Assembly: GCA_951799405.1 (NCBI GenBank) | Contig: OX637362.1 | Coordinates: 9,378,703-9,442,702 of the forward strand | Direction: 5' to 3' | Origin: Agapetus fuscipes | Taxonomy: Eukaryota > Arthropoda > Insecta > Trichoptera > Glossosomatidae | Length of the DNA: 64,000 nt | Shown: one piece after another, positions 54,101-64,000 of the stretch | Numbering within the stretch: the first letter of the stretch is position 1 | Layout: the number at the start of each line of letters is the position of its first letter | Program-made: the position numbers and the translations under genes | Notes under the pieces: generated by a model | The model's input: only the letters and a program-made list of their open reading frames with translations | What the model was told of the DNA's origin: nothing | The model's database searches: none

Positions 54101-57100
54101 AGGGTGTATGTCCATTTGAGATTCGGGTTTTTATATTGTAGGATTACATGCGGCATGTTTAAGCGCGAACTTAAACATGTCAGTTTTATCTGCCGACGTT
54201 TCATTCCCTCGAGCGGGGAACATTATCAAGGCTCGTAGCGACGGGGGACCTTTATCCTCTGTTTAATTTTGGCAACTGGGGCTCGAGGGAATGAAACGTC
54301 GGCAGAAAAATTACTGTGAGTAGAACATGGTCCAACCCGAGAAAAACTATATCATTAAACACCGACCATGAAAGTGAAAGTGTAAAACTTTATTAAATAT
54401 GTCTGTTTTGTGAAAATGCATGTAATGTGAATCTCTAATATTACTTATATTTTGCAACTTAGATTAGATTAGATTAGATTAGACACATTCAAACATAATC
54501 CTATGTAGATTCATGCATGTTTCTGAATGAGTGCGCTTTGTAGAGAATGTGAAAAAGAGAGTTAGTACTGCTACGTTTTTGGATTCTTTGGGATTTTATT
54601 TTACTGAAACAGATTTGATTTTTATTTATTTTTTGTACAGTTTTATTTTACATAGATCTTTAGATTTGTGTGTCAAAGAGTAACAACGGTTGGTCAAGCT
54701 CTGATTTGTTTCAAGTAAAAATATTTTTTATACTAGTGCTAGGGAACTTACTAGAGTCCTATTTCGGGTACTTAGATCTTACATGCACACACCTGAAAAA
54801 TCAAGTATATCCCATATCTTCAAACCAGTGTATACGTATGTATGCTACAGGACTCTAACCATATAACCTGCATCATCTGCTGTACTAGGTTAGTGAAGCA
54901 GGACTCTCAGCAACTATAATTAATTTTTGATAATATCTACCGAATAATGAATAGGTGTTTTTGTAACAGTAAACAAGAGCAGAGTATGAGGCAGCTTGAA
55001 AGAATCAATGATAAACTGTTGAAACAATGATTACACAAATGGAATGCCAAATTTTTACACTCTGTTCAAAATTTCAAACAATATTTGTTTTGAACGGCTG
55101 CACTGAAAAGGTGAACATAATTATTAGTATAAAATAAGTATGTGAAACAAACATAGAGTTATAAGGTTCATTAGTATGTCAATGGAAACAAAGCGAATGC
55201 AAGACAAGGAAATGTATGAAAAAAGAAAAGAAAATGTTCCATGTCCATTGGCAAGTTTGTGACGGGGCTCATGAGGTATGACTCGCACAAACATGTAGTT
55301 AACTGAATAAAGCAGCTGAAGTTATCACAGACCTGACTTGAAGCATGCGGATCCCTGTTCCATGGTGATGCAGTCATCCTTATCGTCGCTCAGAGGCAGC
55401 AGGTCCCTCCCAAAATCATCAAACATCTTCATCCTGCCCCCCACCCACTCTCGCAGGGGACCCACAGTTTCAGGGTCAGAGCCATAAACCTGCGACAGGT
55501 CCAAGTAGTGGGTCACACCATTCATCTGCCAACAGAAAACATTCATAAATAATAATAATAGGATGATTTATTTGGTGAGGGCTGATTTTGTGTGATCCTC
55601 ACCTCAAGAGCCCTCTGCCAGCTTGGCCAATTTTCAAGCAAGACCCAGTTGCTGTAAGGCTGGATGGACCTTTAGTGACCGGTCTTTGGTAAAGGTATAC
55701 TTATGAATTTTTCAACCCAGCAAAGAGCACATTTGAAAATATAAATGGTATATTTTTTGTGCTCCGCCGGGATTCGAACCAGCAAGTTTTGCTGATCCTA
55801 CCCTGGAGCGTTCTGGATGCTGCATCTTCAAAGAGGCCCAAAATTTCAAGAAATAACCTCATCCACTACCAGGCAGAGACTAGTCAGAGGTGATGCTCCA
55901 CATTATTTACCTGCTTTCTTCATCAAATGAAATATTCCAAGCCTGGAGCATTTTGAATACGGTCTTTCACTGTTGCGGTGTAGTTACAAGCTGTTGCGGT
56001 GTAGTTACAAGCTGTTGCGGTGTAGTTACAAGCTACTGCGGTGTAGTTACAAGCTGCTGCGGTGTAGTTACAAGCTACTGCGGTGTGTGCCATCACGTGC
56101 TGTCACGTGCCGTCACGTGCTGTTAGGTGTTGTCACGCGCTGTCAGGTGTTGTCACGTGCTGTTACGTGTTGTCACGTGCTGTCACATGCTGTCACGTGC
56201 GGCTGCGTGCTGTGACCTGCTGTCACGTGCCGTCACGTGCTGTAGCGTGCCGTCACGTGTCGTCACGTGTCACGTGCTGTCACGTGTCGTCACGTGTCAC
56301 GTGCTGTCACGTGTCGTCACGTGTCACGTGCTGTCACGTGCTGTCACGTGCTGACACGTGTCGTCACGTGTCACGTGCTGTAGCGTGCCGTCACGTGTCG
56401 TCACGTGCTGTCACGTGTCGTCACGTGCCGTCGCGTGCTGTCACGTGCTGACACGTGTCGTCACGTGTCACGTGCTGTCACGTGTCGTCACGTGTCACGT
56501 GCTGTCACGTGTCGTCACGTGTCACGTGCTGTCACGTGTCGTCACGTGTCACGTGCTGTCACGTGTCGTCACGTGTCACGTGCTGTCACGTGCTGACACG
56601 TGTCGTCACGTGTCACGTGCTGTCACATGTCGTCACGTGCCGTTACGTGCCGTCGCGTGCTGTCACGTGCCGTCACGTGCGGTTGCGTGCTGTGAGTGGC
56701 GTGCTGTGGCGTGCTGTCACGTGTCGTCACGTGTTGTCACGTGCCGTCATGTGAAAAATTAAAAAACCGTTACCAAAGACTGGTCATTAAAGGTCCATCC
56801 AGTCTTCACTGGGTCTTGCTTGAGCATTTGCGCTTTCTACAGTGCCGACCAAGCTCGCAGCGGGCTCTTGAGGTGTGACACACACAAAAACAGCGCTCAC
56901 TAAATAAATCAAGGAATATTATTATTAGTTCAGTACATACCTGTTTGGCGTACCCCAAGGAGCAGTCATGATCAGGCGCCAGCTGAGTCCTAACAAAGTT
57001 CATGCAGTCCTGCTTGTAGGCCCCGTAGAAGGAGTCCTGCCCCCCCACGTGTATGGGGTAGCAGCCAAAGTGCTGCAGCTCTTGGGGTATGAAGCTGCCG

Positions 57101-60100
57101 TCCTCAGCACAGCAAGAAATCCCGCTGCCATTCACTGCAAATCAAAATGCAATATATAGCAGGGATTAACGTCGGAATTACGGTCGTTTGACGTATTTAC
57201 AATAATAATAATTACCTACACAGTTAAAATTTATTAATCGGATATTAGACGAACCGTTATAAGAATCTCTTTTAACTCTGCTTCCAACTCCGACACTACT
57301 GTCCAGTTCGCAACTTGTAGTCTAATCCAATCTTATCTAAGTTGCAAAGATATGTAACATGGGGACTCACATTATATGCACTCTCACAAGCAGACAGGTA
57401 CAAGTTCGCGCTTGAACATGCCGCATGTGAACCTACAACATAAAAACCCAAATCTCAAATGAACATACACCCTGCAACTCTTGCCGTCCTTCCATGAAAC
57501 AGGGGGGACATTGGCTAAGTGAACCATTTTCTACAGCATGGGTGGTCAGCTGCATACCAACCTATAAGTCAAGGAACATACACAACAAATTACATTTTAG
57601 AATTAGTAGGAGCTGAGTGACTGATTTGACTTCTTACCAAAGGTGAGAGTGACGCTGGAGGAGATGTCGTGTGCGAGGAACTGGCCGAACTGCATGACGA
57701 GTAGTGTGGCCTTGTGGTGGGGGCGGTCCCTGTCAGGCAGGAGGTGGGAGGAGGCGGCGCGGGCGGAGCGCAGCGGGGCCCCGGTGCTGGATAGCCTCGG
57801 GGACCATATTCCTAAGGATACAAGGCAGTGGCCAAGGGTGAAATTTCACAGAAGGTAACCCGGTTGATAAAACAAAGTCCCCTGTTAGCAGGAGCGGGGC
57901 TTCATTGGGGGTTGAAGGGGATTATCCCTAGGTATAAAATAGGAAAAATAAATATTCACTTTTTGAAAATGGGAACCGAGAAATAAACTGAAATATTTTC
58001 TGAAGCATTCAATTTTGATGTGATATTTCTACATGTCGCGATTTCTAAATAGGGTCGGGCCTTCGCTATGTAATGCAATGTACGCTCGTATTGGAGATTT
58101 CTAAATTCACATTGTAAAAGAAACTGCTTGGCTTCACTTTTTATCTTCAAATTCGATTTGATCAGCAGTATTATCTCATTACCAGTTTGATCTTTGAGTA
58201 AGATCCAATTGCTCTCAATTGCAAAGGCTAGATGAACCTTTGCGACAAAGACAGATAAATTTTTCATTCAAACGAGAAACATTTTTGAAAATTTAAATAA
58301 GTAGGTGATAATGATTTTTTATGCTCCTCGGATTCAAAGCCAAGTCTGAGGCGTTAACCGCTAGTCAATACATATGATAAATAATTACCGTCATCGTAAT
58401 GAGGAGGCAGCAGTCTCTCCACAGGAGTCCTGGTGGCGCCCCAGGTGGGCATCTTCAGGTGGTTGCAGCTGCCATCCAGGCTCCGGTACTTCTTGTGTAG
58501 GTGATGGCACTGCGGAGGAGGGGGACATGGGCTATCTGAAATCATCATTACATCCATAATTTACATAAAAAAGCAGAGGAAAAAGTGGGAGGGTGAAACA
58601 ACAAGGGAGTTTTATTATAATGAAATAAACAATATTTGTGTATGGAACTAAAGAGCAGCAACTTCACATTCAAAGAGCCGCAGGTTGCCCACCCTTGTGC
58701 TATGGCATTTCATTTTAATTAACTTTGTTATTTCTAAGTTGTTTCCTAAAGCTATTTTTTGTAAATCATTTCTAATTTTTTGTGCTTCTTGACTGATAGG
58801 TTGGTATGAGGCTAACCCCCCATGCTGTAAAAATTGGTTCACTTTTGCCAATGCCACCCCGGTTCAGGGAAAGGCGGCAGGAGTTGCAAAGTTTATGCTC
58901 ATATGATTTTATTTTATTTGTATGCACACATGCAGAATGTATAGGCGCGAACCTACATGTGCCTGTCTGTGGGCATGCATTGAATATGCACCTTAAATGT
59001 TAACATATCTTTGCAGCTTAGATTATAGATTATTATAGAATATGCCCAGCCATCTGTTTGGATTCTGTGGGAATTTCTTAATACATATTAAAGATTAAAA
59101 AAATACTAAATAGAAGCAATCAATGGGAATAACTTCTCACCATCCAGTACGATCTTGTCCACTCCGAGTGAGATGTGTTCATGTGACATAGACTGTCTTT
59201 CCTTCAGGGCTTGCATGGCAAACAAATTCTGCAGAGCTTCCATTCCTCTCTTGGAACTTCTCTCCAAATTTATACTCCTTTGTGACTGGAACAAATAATA
59301 TATTTTTACAAAAAACAACTTTTACAGACTTGTAGTCTGGTCGATAACTCTGTTGGTAGAATACTTTCATTCAAAGCTAGAGGGCAAGGGTGTCACACAT
59401 AAGCTTAACTAAGCGCACATATAATGTATCTTTTTACACCGTTGTATCCCTGTAGTAGTGAAACCTATTTTAAGTTTTATAGGGTTTGGCTTTACATCAA
59501 CTCCTTCAGTTGAAGTAGGGGTCTTGGAGGGGGCAGTCTCTCATTTCTTGTGAAGGATGAGCAAAATAATACCTTACCGGTATTTTATTTTGGGCTTGAA
59601 ATAAACACCGAAACAGGAAATAACATCTCACACTTTGGGTGGAGATTGAAGCCTAGCCCTTGGCATGGAATGCAAGTATTCTACTTACTGAGCTATTGAC
59701 CCGGCTTATGTGTGTGTAAAAATGTAACAATCTGAGTGTCTACACTTTTAATATTTTCTAGTCATACCTGAAAGTGTCCAAATGTTGGGTCACTCCTTGC
59801 AATAACAGTTCTGTATTTGTGGTTGGACATGATTTCAGCTTCCTTCTCTATCAGCCGCGCAAGTTTAAGTTTAGACTTTTCTTTGGCATCGTGAAGAGCT
59901 TTCTTGTCATACAGATTTGAACTGCGAGCTTTTAGTTCTTCATGCGCTGTAATAAAAATGATTGCTTGAAATTGTTAAAAACTTACATGACACTGCACAA
60001 CTATAGCATCTGCATTGCTGATGGTAAAATCTTCTGTGAATGAATACTTTATGGAACAAAGTAATATAAACAGTCCTCTATAAACGAATTGCCCAGAGGA

Positions 60101-61521
60101 TTATGATAAGGATTAAAACAAGTATTTTTGTTTTGAGTCAATCTCAATAGATGTCGCTATATTATCCAAACATACTGAGCTGTTAATAACTTTGTGTTTG
60201 AAATAAAATTGATGAGTGAAGAGAGATGCCAAACAGCTTTTTCAGATGGAAAGTTGTAAGACGACTGTAGGGGGTAGGAGGAGTGAGGCCAAGGAAAGAT
60301 TTAGGCTGTAGCGCCATTGGAATGTAGGACTCACTGGTATGATTTTGTCCTGTAGTGCAGCAGATGCCATGTCTTCCTTCAGGTAGATGACACACTAGGG
60401 GCTTGTCACTCATCCTCACATGAGCCGGACATTGGACATGTGGCACACATACCCCAGAGCCTGGACATTGATAGCATGGAGCGGAATCCGTGGATCCTGG
60501 AGCTCTGGTGACACCTTCAGAGTCTGAAGAAATGGCTGAAAATAGCAATTATTTGTAATGTATTAGGAGTGATATAGTCTTTGGATATATATTACGCTGC
60601 TCTGACAGAGAGTGTAGTAGTAAGTATAATAAGTAGCTTCCGCACTAGTAATGAAACATATAATAATTAGGGCATGTTGCACCAAGCTCCAATCAGACAA
60701 AAATCAAAATTAGGTGTGATATCTCCCATCAAATAAAAAAAAATGTTTGCATTTACGTAAATCAGCTGATGTGCATCATATTACCTGTTCAAATTCCATC
60801 ATATTATTACCCACTTCAGAGAAATATTTAACCGAGGTCCTTACCAGAATTAAGCAATCAAATTTGATGTGTCAATCAAATATTGATTGGAGATTGGTGC
60901 AACAGGCCCTAAGCTAAGGCAATATAAATCAATGTGATATAAAATAACCTGCCTGTATTGAATACCAACCCCCATTCACTTCCTAGAAGACATCACATTC
61001 CATTTAATATTTCTCTATATTGGATAAGAGTTGAGTTGGTTGAGCATTTGCGCTCAAAACCACAGGGCTATGGTTCAAATTTCACAAAGAGTACCTTCTA
61101 GAAATGATTTTCCATTTCGGTGTTTATTTCAAACCCAAAATCATAATACCGGCTAAGCCCCTTGGAGTAGAGAAACATACTCTTGATGTTGGCTTAGGCT
61201 GGCTTAATTACTTGTGAAAATAAATAGGTTTACACACAAAATGCAAGCTAAGCTATAAATATATCTGTAGCTATTTTGTGTTTAGTTATTCTTATATTCC
61301 TTTGCTGACTAAATGTGTAATACAAATTCATAGAACTGAATACCTTCGGTGCTGATACTCTCATGGATGCTGGGTTTGTCTGTGATGCCTTCTTGATGGT
61401 CCACCTTGGAGTTGATGGCCTTCTGGAACCTGTGCAGACCTGTGACCAAGGTCAGCCCCACCAGCCAGTAGATCAACAGCCAAGTGAGGAAACCCCGCTG
61501 CATTCTGATACGCTCAATCAT
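48102..61521 (-). CDS. Pxt: Chorion peroxidase (Pxt-like heme peroxidase)
   Basis: Fifteen exons, 820 aa: 61521-61344, 60535-60335, 59946-59768, 59285-59141, 58535-58389, 57811-57638, 57134-56941, 55525-55333, 53948-53751, 53237-53087, 52168-52015, 51065-50907, 49991-49787, 49273-49159, 48171-48102. All introns are GT-AG and the frame closes. The N-terminus has a signal segment ([18 protein letters not shown], about 11-28). A cysteine-rich module (about 80-122: [12 protein letters not shown] to CCTTGQNHT) precedes the animal heme-peroxidase domain. Key parts are present: distal [10 protein letters not shown] (His about 331), [12 protein letters not shown], catalytic Arg in TREHNRV (about 490), proximal His in [10 protein letters not shown] (about 579), and [15 protein letters not shown]. 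In flies the ortholog crosslinks the eggshell. The protein should be secreted. Its introns are heavily invaded by repeats. Confidence 0.93.
48880..49135 (+). repeat. LINE 3' end remnant in Pxt intron 14
   Basis: gattggcagcgctggctgca, gttgatcaagaaggccagaa and tccaccccgggctgctgtct, then GATGATGAT resemble the end of 37770-38215. It partly overlaps the sequence just 3' (minus sense: inside the intron) of exon 14. Confidence 0.45.
49385..49470 (+). ncRNA. Hammerhead-like core in a possible Penelope-type fragment
   Basis: CTGAAGA (49400-49406), then TGCCTCATTAGGC, which closes as a GCCT/AGGC hairpin, then GAAA (49420-49423), with GCTC/GAGC complementary on the outside (49396-49399 and 49430-49433). 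This matches the CUGANGA-stem-GAAA plan of hammerhead ribozymes that Penelope-like elements carry, but one extra U precedes the stem, so activity is doubtful. An A-rich tail follows. It is in Pxt intron 13. Confidence 0.4.
51183..51260. repeat. Half copy of the AAAGGCGGCAATC MITE
   Basis: aagaaccaaaggcggcaatc and taggatt at the left, no matching right end. It is in Pxt intron 11. Confidence 0.5.
51400..51520 (+). repeat. SINE-C fragment
   Basis: gagggctcttgaagtgtgaa, acacaaaaaaatgac and ttaaataaatca match the tail side of SINE-C at 56765-56925. It is in Pxt intron 11. Confidence 0.4.
52391..52655 (+). repeat. Rep-B full copy in Pxt intron 10
   Basis: ttccttgacttataggttgg through ccttgcagcttagattaaat and gattagattgg; all Rep-B blocks are present, including CATGCGGCATGTG. 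Confidence 0.85.
52830..53055 (-). repeat. SINE-A copy in Pxt intron 10
   Basis: tttacgccaacgacttaact, tgaagtggaggtttccat, atttctgacaccctaggt, aaaccctcgccctctagcat and aagcattctacgaactgggc match SINE-A in minus orientation. It ends 31 bases before exon 10. Confidence 0.75.
53531..53704. mobile_element. Foldback element, GTTGCCRTGGTCTAT family, Pxt intron 9
   Basis: Left arm gagatctgttgccgtggtct and atcgga; right arm ctccgatagaccacggcaac and agatcc. The centre reads gtctacaatgggcttcttag with GATGATG runs. Related to 19061-19236 and ends 47 bases before exon 9. Confidence 0.75.
53998..54480 (+). repeat. Rep-B copy with an internal insertion, Pxt intron 8
   Basis: Head (gttccttgacttatagattg) to gcgcgaacttaaacatgtc, then an insertion (54189-54396), then tgtgaaaatgcatgtaatg, gcaacttagattagat and further GATTA repeats. 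Confidence 0.8.
54189..54396 (-). mobile_element. Retroposed insertion with 24-bp inverted arms, Penelope-like
   Basis: Flanked by ATGTCAGTTTT and ATGTCTGTTTT, an approximately 11-bp near-perfect duplication suggesting retroposition. Inside, CTGCCGACGTTTCATTCCCT and its complement face each other about 70 bp apart. On the minus strand the left arm reads CCTTGATAATGTTCCC, then GGGAATGAAACGTCGG, close to the CTGATGA...GAAACGTC layout of Penelope hammerhead motifs but with decayed core bases. Confidence 0.55.
55555..55880 (-). repeat. SINE-C copy left of the CACGTG array
   Basis: On the minus strand a perfect box B (GGTTCGAATCCCGGCGGAGC) is followed by the body (ctggatggacc complement, aagcaagacccagttgct, aagagccctctgccag) and a tail near ataaatcatcctattatta. 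It is tRNA-derived and distinct from SINE-A. It is in Pxt intron 7. Confidence 0.65.
55971..56755. repeat. Satellite: 21-bp units then a CACGTG array
   Basis: 55971-56083 holds about five copies of a 21-bp unit (tgttgcggtgtagttacaag plus c). From about 56085 to 56752 the array becomes a dense run of CACGTG hexamers spaced by CTGT, TCGT, CCGT or T, with a longer unit CACGTG-TCGT-CACGTG-T-CACGTG-CTGT of 27 bp repeated several times. CACGTG is the E-box bound by bHLH-zip factors. Long Cys/His/Val reading frames in all plus frames are artefacts of the repeat. It is in Pxt intron 7. Confidence 0.92.
56765..56925 (+). repeat. SINE-C partial copy right of the CACGTG array
   Basis: ccaaagactggtcattaaag, gtccatccagtcttcactgg, gtcttgcttgagca and cgggctcttgaggtgtgaca match 55555-55690 in inverted orientation, so the satellite sits between inverted SINE-C copies. 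It ends 16 bases before exon 7. Confidence 0.65.
57322..57592 (-). repeat. Rep-B full copy in Pxt intron 6
   Basis: aatcttatctaagttgcaaa, cactctcacaagcagacagg, gcttgaacatgccgcatgtg, tccatgaaacaggggggaca and accaacctataagtcaagga in Rep-B minus orientation. Confidence 0.85.
58185..58375 (-). repeat. SINE-C diverged copy in Pxt intron 5
   Basis: gagtaagatccaattgctct, aaaggctagatgaacctttg and ctcctcggattcaaagcc resemble the body and box B end of SINE-C. It ends 14 bases before exon 5. Confidence 0.45.
58787..59036 (+). repeat. Rep-B full copy in Pxt intron 4
   Basis: cttcttgactgataggttgg to ctttgcagcttagattatag with all intermediate blocks, diverged in the middle. Confidence 0.8.
59333..59395 (+). 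repeat. SINE-A head fragment in Pxt intron 3
   Basis: tctggtcgataactctgttg and gtagaatactttcattcaaa match the tRNA-like head. Only the head is left. Confidence 0.55.
59485..59705 (-). repeat. SINE-A copy in Pxt intron 3
   Basis: tttacatcaactccttcagt, tctcatttcttgtgaaggat, ttattttgggcttgaaataa, acaccgaaacaggaaataac and attctacttactgagctatt in minus orientation. Confidence 0.75.
60670..60909. mobile_element. TIR element GTTGCACCAA family, copy 2 (240 bp)
   Basis: Left GGGCATGTTGCACCAAGCTC and right (complement) GGGCCTGTTGCACCAATCTC, flanked by TA on each side. This is the uninterrupted version of the element at 15812-16150. It is in Pxt intron 1. Confidence 0.85.
61018..61262 (+). repeat. SINE-A copy in Pxt intron 1
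   Basis: gagttgagttggttgagcat, ttccatttcggtgtttattt, caaacccaaaatcataatac and ttgtgaaaataaataggttt in SINE-A order with a diverged head. Confidence 0.7.
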
Positions 61522-62271
61522 ACTCCTATAGAACTACCTAAACATCACAAGGAAATTATTGTAAATTTCATAGAATGCAATCGAAATGTTTGTGGTATGG
61601 ATTTTGCAAATTTCCTTTTTTTCAAAATTAAATAATTTATAAATAATATTTATATTTAAAAAATTAACACATGAAAAATTCAAATATTTACTACAAAGTT
61701 GTTTACTTATTAAATTTCACATTTTTTTGTAAATTTAATTCTGTCCTCAAGATCTTTTTTTCTAGATTACGGCTTTTCGCTATATAATGAAGTCATTTGA
61801 CAAAGATAAAAAGTTGTGATGCCACACGGCCAGATTCCTATGCATCTTGAATTTTATTTTCATTTGTTTTCTAAGTTTTTTTTATGTTAAAAAAAAATTG
61901 TCTTAATTTACGCGCCAAGACACTCTGGATTTAATTTTCGTTTGTGGCGTCATTTTCTTTATTCATCTTATAGCCATCAAATTCCAATCCGTTTCGAAAC
62001 CGGTCAAAAATTTCGCAAGTTCTTTTTCAAATGAATCATAGAATTTTATTTTGGCCTTGAAATCAGGACCTTCTATATTATCGTAATCTACCAATGTAAT
62101 AATTCACTTTCTATCAAATCCCTCACTATTGCAAATACCCTATTTGTAGAATTACGGAATTATCCCCCAATAGTACAAAATAAAAGTTATTTTATCAAAC
62201 ACCATCAAATTATCGAAATAAAATTTAAATAATTTTTACTTTCATTATTTACTTTCGTAATTTGCGATGTT
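61522..62271. other. Pxt 5' flank with a dispersed repeat
   Basis: On the minus strand this is the upstream region of Pxt. No TATA box can be assigned with confidence. 61890-62160 is the second copy of the dispersed repeat described at 24030-24820, here not interrupted. Confidence 0.5.
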
Positions 62272-62540
62272 TGTTCCTTGACTTATAGGTTGGTATGCGG
62301 CTGACCACCCATACTGTAAAAAAAAATGGTTCACTTTGCCAATGTCACCCCTGTTTCAGGGAAGGACGGCAAGAGTTGCAGAGCTTATGTTCATTTGAGA
62401 TTGGATTTTTATATTGTAGGTACACATGCGGTATGTGTTAGCGCGAAATTATACATGTCTGCTTGTGGGAATGCATTTAATATAAATCTTAAATGATATA
62501 TATCTTTGCAGCTTAGATTAGATTAGATTAGATTCATAAT
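62272..62540 (+). repeat. Rep-B full copy
   Basis: ttccttgacttataggttgg to ctttgcagcttagattagat and three further GATTA units; among the best-preserved copies. Confidence 0.85.
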
Positions 62541-63689
62541 TATTTTAATAGCCTACGATGGTACATTCCATGCGTGGAGTCAGAACGTTTTAGGCACGGA
62601 TGTTCCAAATATGTATTTTTCTCAGCGGTCCAAAGTCACAGACCTCTGTAACTAAGGTCGTTTTAAATTTTTTTATTAGTAATGCTTTGTCCTAGGCACC
62701 TGGATGCTCTGTGCCTGGATGGTTCCATTATTAAATTGCACATGTTGAATAAAAAACTTTTATGATAATTATATCGTAAATTTTATGTAACAATAAATCA
62801 TTGAAATAAATTATCGAACTTTTTAAAAATTCTTTCGAGGCTAGAAAAAACAAAATCGTTTAAAAAAAAAAGGTAAATACGATAGGAAGTGAAAATTATA
62901 AAAAGCGAAAGCAAAAACAAACGCACTTACCCTATAGTTTATTTTTTATTTTTTGAAACTTAAAAATATGAAAATTATTACTAAATATTAATTCGACATC
63001 TTTCCCTCCCGAAATACTGCGAATCAATAAAAAATTGTTACAATTTACTTAGTTCGCTATAGACAAAAAATAATTATTTTTTGGTAAAATAAGCACCTAC
63101 TTCCGTTTTAATATAGGTTCAAAGGTTGTAAAAATACATCGAGTATTAGTGAAAAAAAAATTAAATGGTTGTATATTTTTGCATTTTTTAAATATTTGCC
63201 AAATTGGACTTGGGTAAAAAAAATATTATAAGTAGGTACATTAGCATAGGTACCTACATAATTTTTTAAATGCACCTGACACAAAATATAGACGACCAAA
63301 TAAAAAATGAAATCATGCTTGAAGTTATTGTGTTTTTTATGATAATAATTTATTTTGCAAAGTATTAAATTTTTTTTATTAAAAGTTTGTTCAAAAGTAA
63401 TCTTCTTTCACGTTTAATTATTATCTTGTTCAATGATTTCCTTAATAATTATTATCACCATCATCACAAAAATGACAGACAATAATCGAATCTGAAAGAA
63501 TCATTACACCGAAGTATCTTTAAGTGTGTAAGTAGGTACACCTACCTATTTGATATCAGCAGTGCTTGACTGACTGCCAAAAGCTTAGTGGCGGCGGCGA
63601 TGCCGATTTTAATGTCAAAGTTAAACAAAATATAAGAACAGTACTTTCTGCGATAATAAAAGCAATGTGGATAATCGTAGTTTCAGAGA
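62541..63689. other. Intergenic, no gene seen
   Basis: AT-rich with taggtacctac-type short repeats. No conserved reading frame is recognised. Confidence 0.4.
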
Positions 63690-63895
63690 TAAATTAAATA
63701 CAGGCTCACAAGCAGACACGTAGTTTGCACTTACAAATCCTGCATGGGAAAATTTTAAACAAAAAAATCTCAAATGAATATAAGCTCTGAAATTTTTTCC
63801 GCCCTTCCCTGAAACATTGACAAGGGTAACTATTTTTTACAGTATGTGTGGTCTGCCTCATACCAATTGATATGTAAGTCAAGTAACAAAAAATA
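63690..63895 (-). repeat. Rep-B copy, tail truncated
   Basis: caggctcacaagcagacacg, aaaaatctcaaatgaatata, ccgcccttccctgaaaca, ttttttacagtatgtgtggt and cctcataccaattg in Rep-B minus order. Confidence 0.7.
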
Positions 63896-64000
63896 TAGCA
63901 GGTATACTTACTTACATTGAATTATTTAAAAGTCACACAATAAAAGAAAAAATCTATAAAATAAAAACGAAGATGAAAATTTAAATGTAGAAGCTTTAGT

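Noticed and set aside
55971..56755. Regularly repeated array considered as a CRISPR
   Set aside because: There are no unique spacers between repeats, the unit drifts continuously, and the context is an insect intron.
55890..56762. Several open frames of 60-134 codons rich in Cys, His, Val and Ser
   Set aside because: They are translations of the 21-bp and CACGTG tandem arrays in all plus frames; the composition reflects the repeat unit and they lie inside a Pxt intron.
60183..60548. A single 121-codon exon at this position
   Set aside because: The 3' part after CTTGQNHT reads through a GTGAGT donor into intron; the real exon is 60335-60535 of Pxt.

Overview
This window is insect nuclear DNA: AT-rich and intron-rich, with about half or more of its length in transposable elements. 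Evidence for an insect is the complete ortholog of chorion peroxidase (Pxt), ordinary GT-AG introns in conserved eukaryotic housekeeping genes, and insect-type mariner, I-clade LINE and tRNA-derived SINE repeats. I cannot fix the insect order from sequence alone.

Layout. 1-9.7 kb: a mariner carcass (1341-7800) split by an apparently full-length I-clade LINE (2137-7647, minus) with both ORFs open and a 12-bp target duplication. 9777-10853 (+): an intronless F-box/LRR protein gene. 13640-23783 (-): phenylalanyl-tRNA synthetase beta subunit, reconstructed as 12 exons, 588 aa, complete. 23.8-34.7 kb: gene-poor, packed with SINEs, MITEs, a solo LTR and foldback elements. 34771-35652 (+): two coding exons of a 70-aa membrane protein. 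35.7-40.0 kb: MITEs (pogo-like, hAT-like) and LINE remnants. 40098-40478 (-): prefoldin subunit 6. 40.9-42.1 kb: broken LINE reverse transcriptase. 42353-47046 (+): splicing factor Prp18, 7 exons, 344 aa. 48102-61521 (-): Pxt-like chorion peroxidase, 15 exons, 820 aa, with all the heme-peroxidase residues checked present. 61.5-64 kb: repeats only.

The genes are functionally unrelated (translation, splicing, chaperone, ubiquitin ligase adaptor, eggshell or extracellular peroxidase), so there is no operon-like system. The interest lies in the repeats. Three families are present in many copies: SINE-A (tRNA-derived head), Rep-B (about 250 bp, GATTA-repeat end, no recognised head) and SINE-C (tRNA-like box B). 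Other notable items are a 250-bp TIR element that entered Rep-B twice independently, a 1-kb TIR element carrying a tRNA-like sequence, several near-perfect foldbacks, an approximately 0.7-kb array of CACGTG palindromes in a Pxt intron lying between inverted SINE-C copies, and three hammerhead-ribozyme-like cores in possible Penelope-type fragments. I found no convincing undescribed multi-gene system. Exon boundaries were read by hand from reading frame, splice signals and family knowledge; no database search was run.
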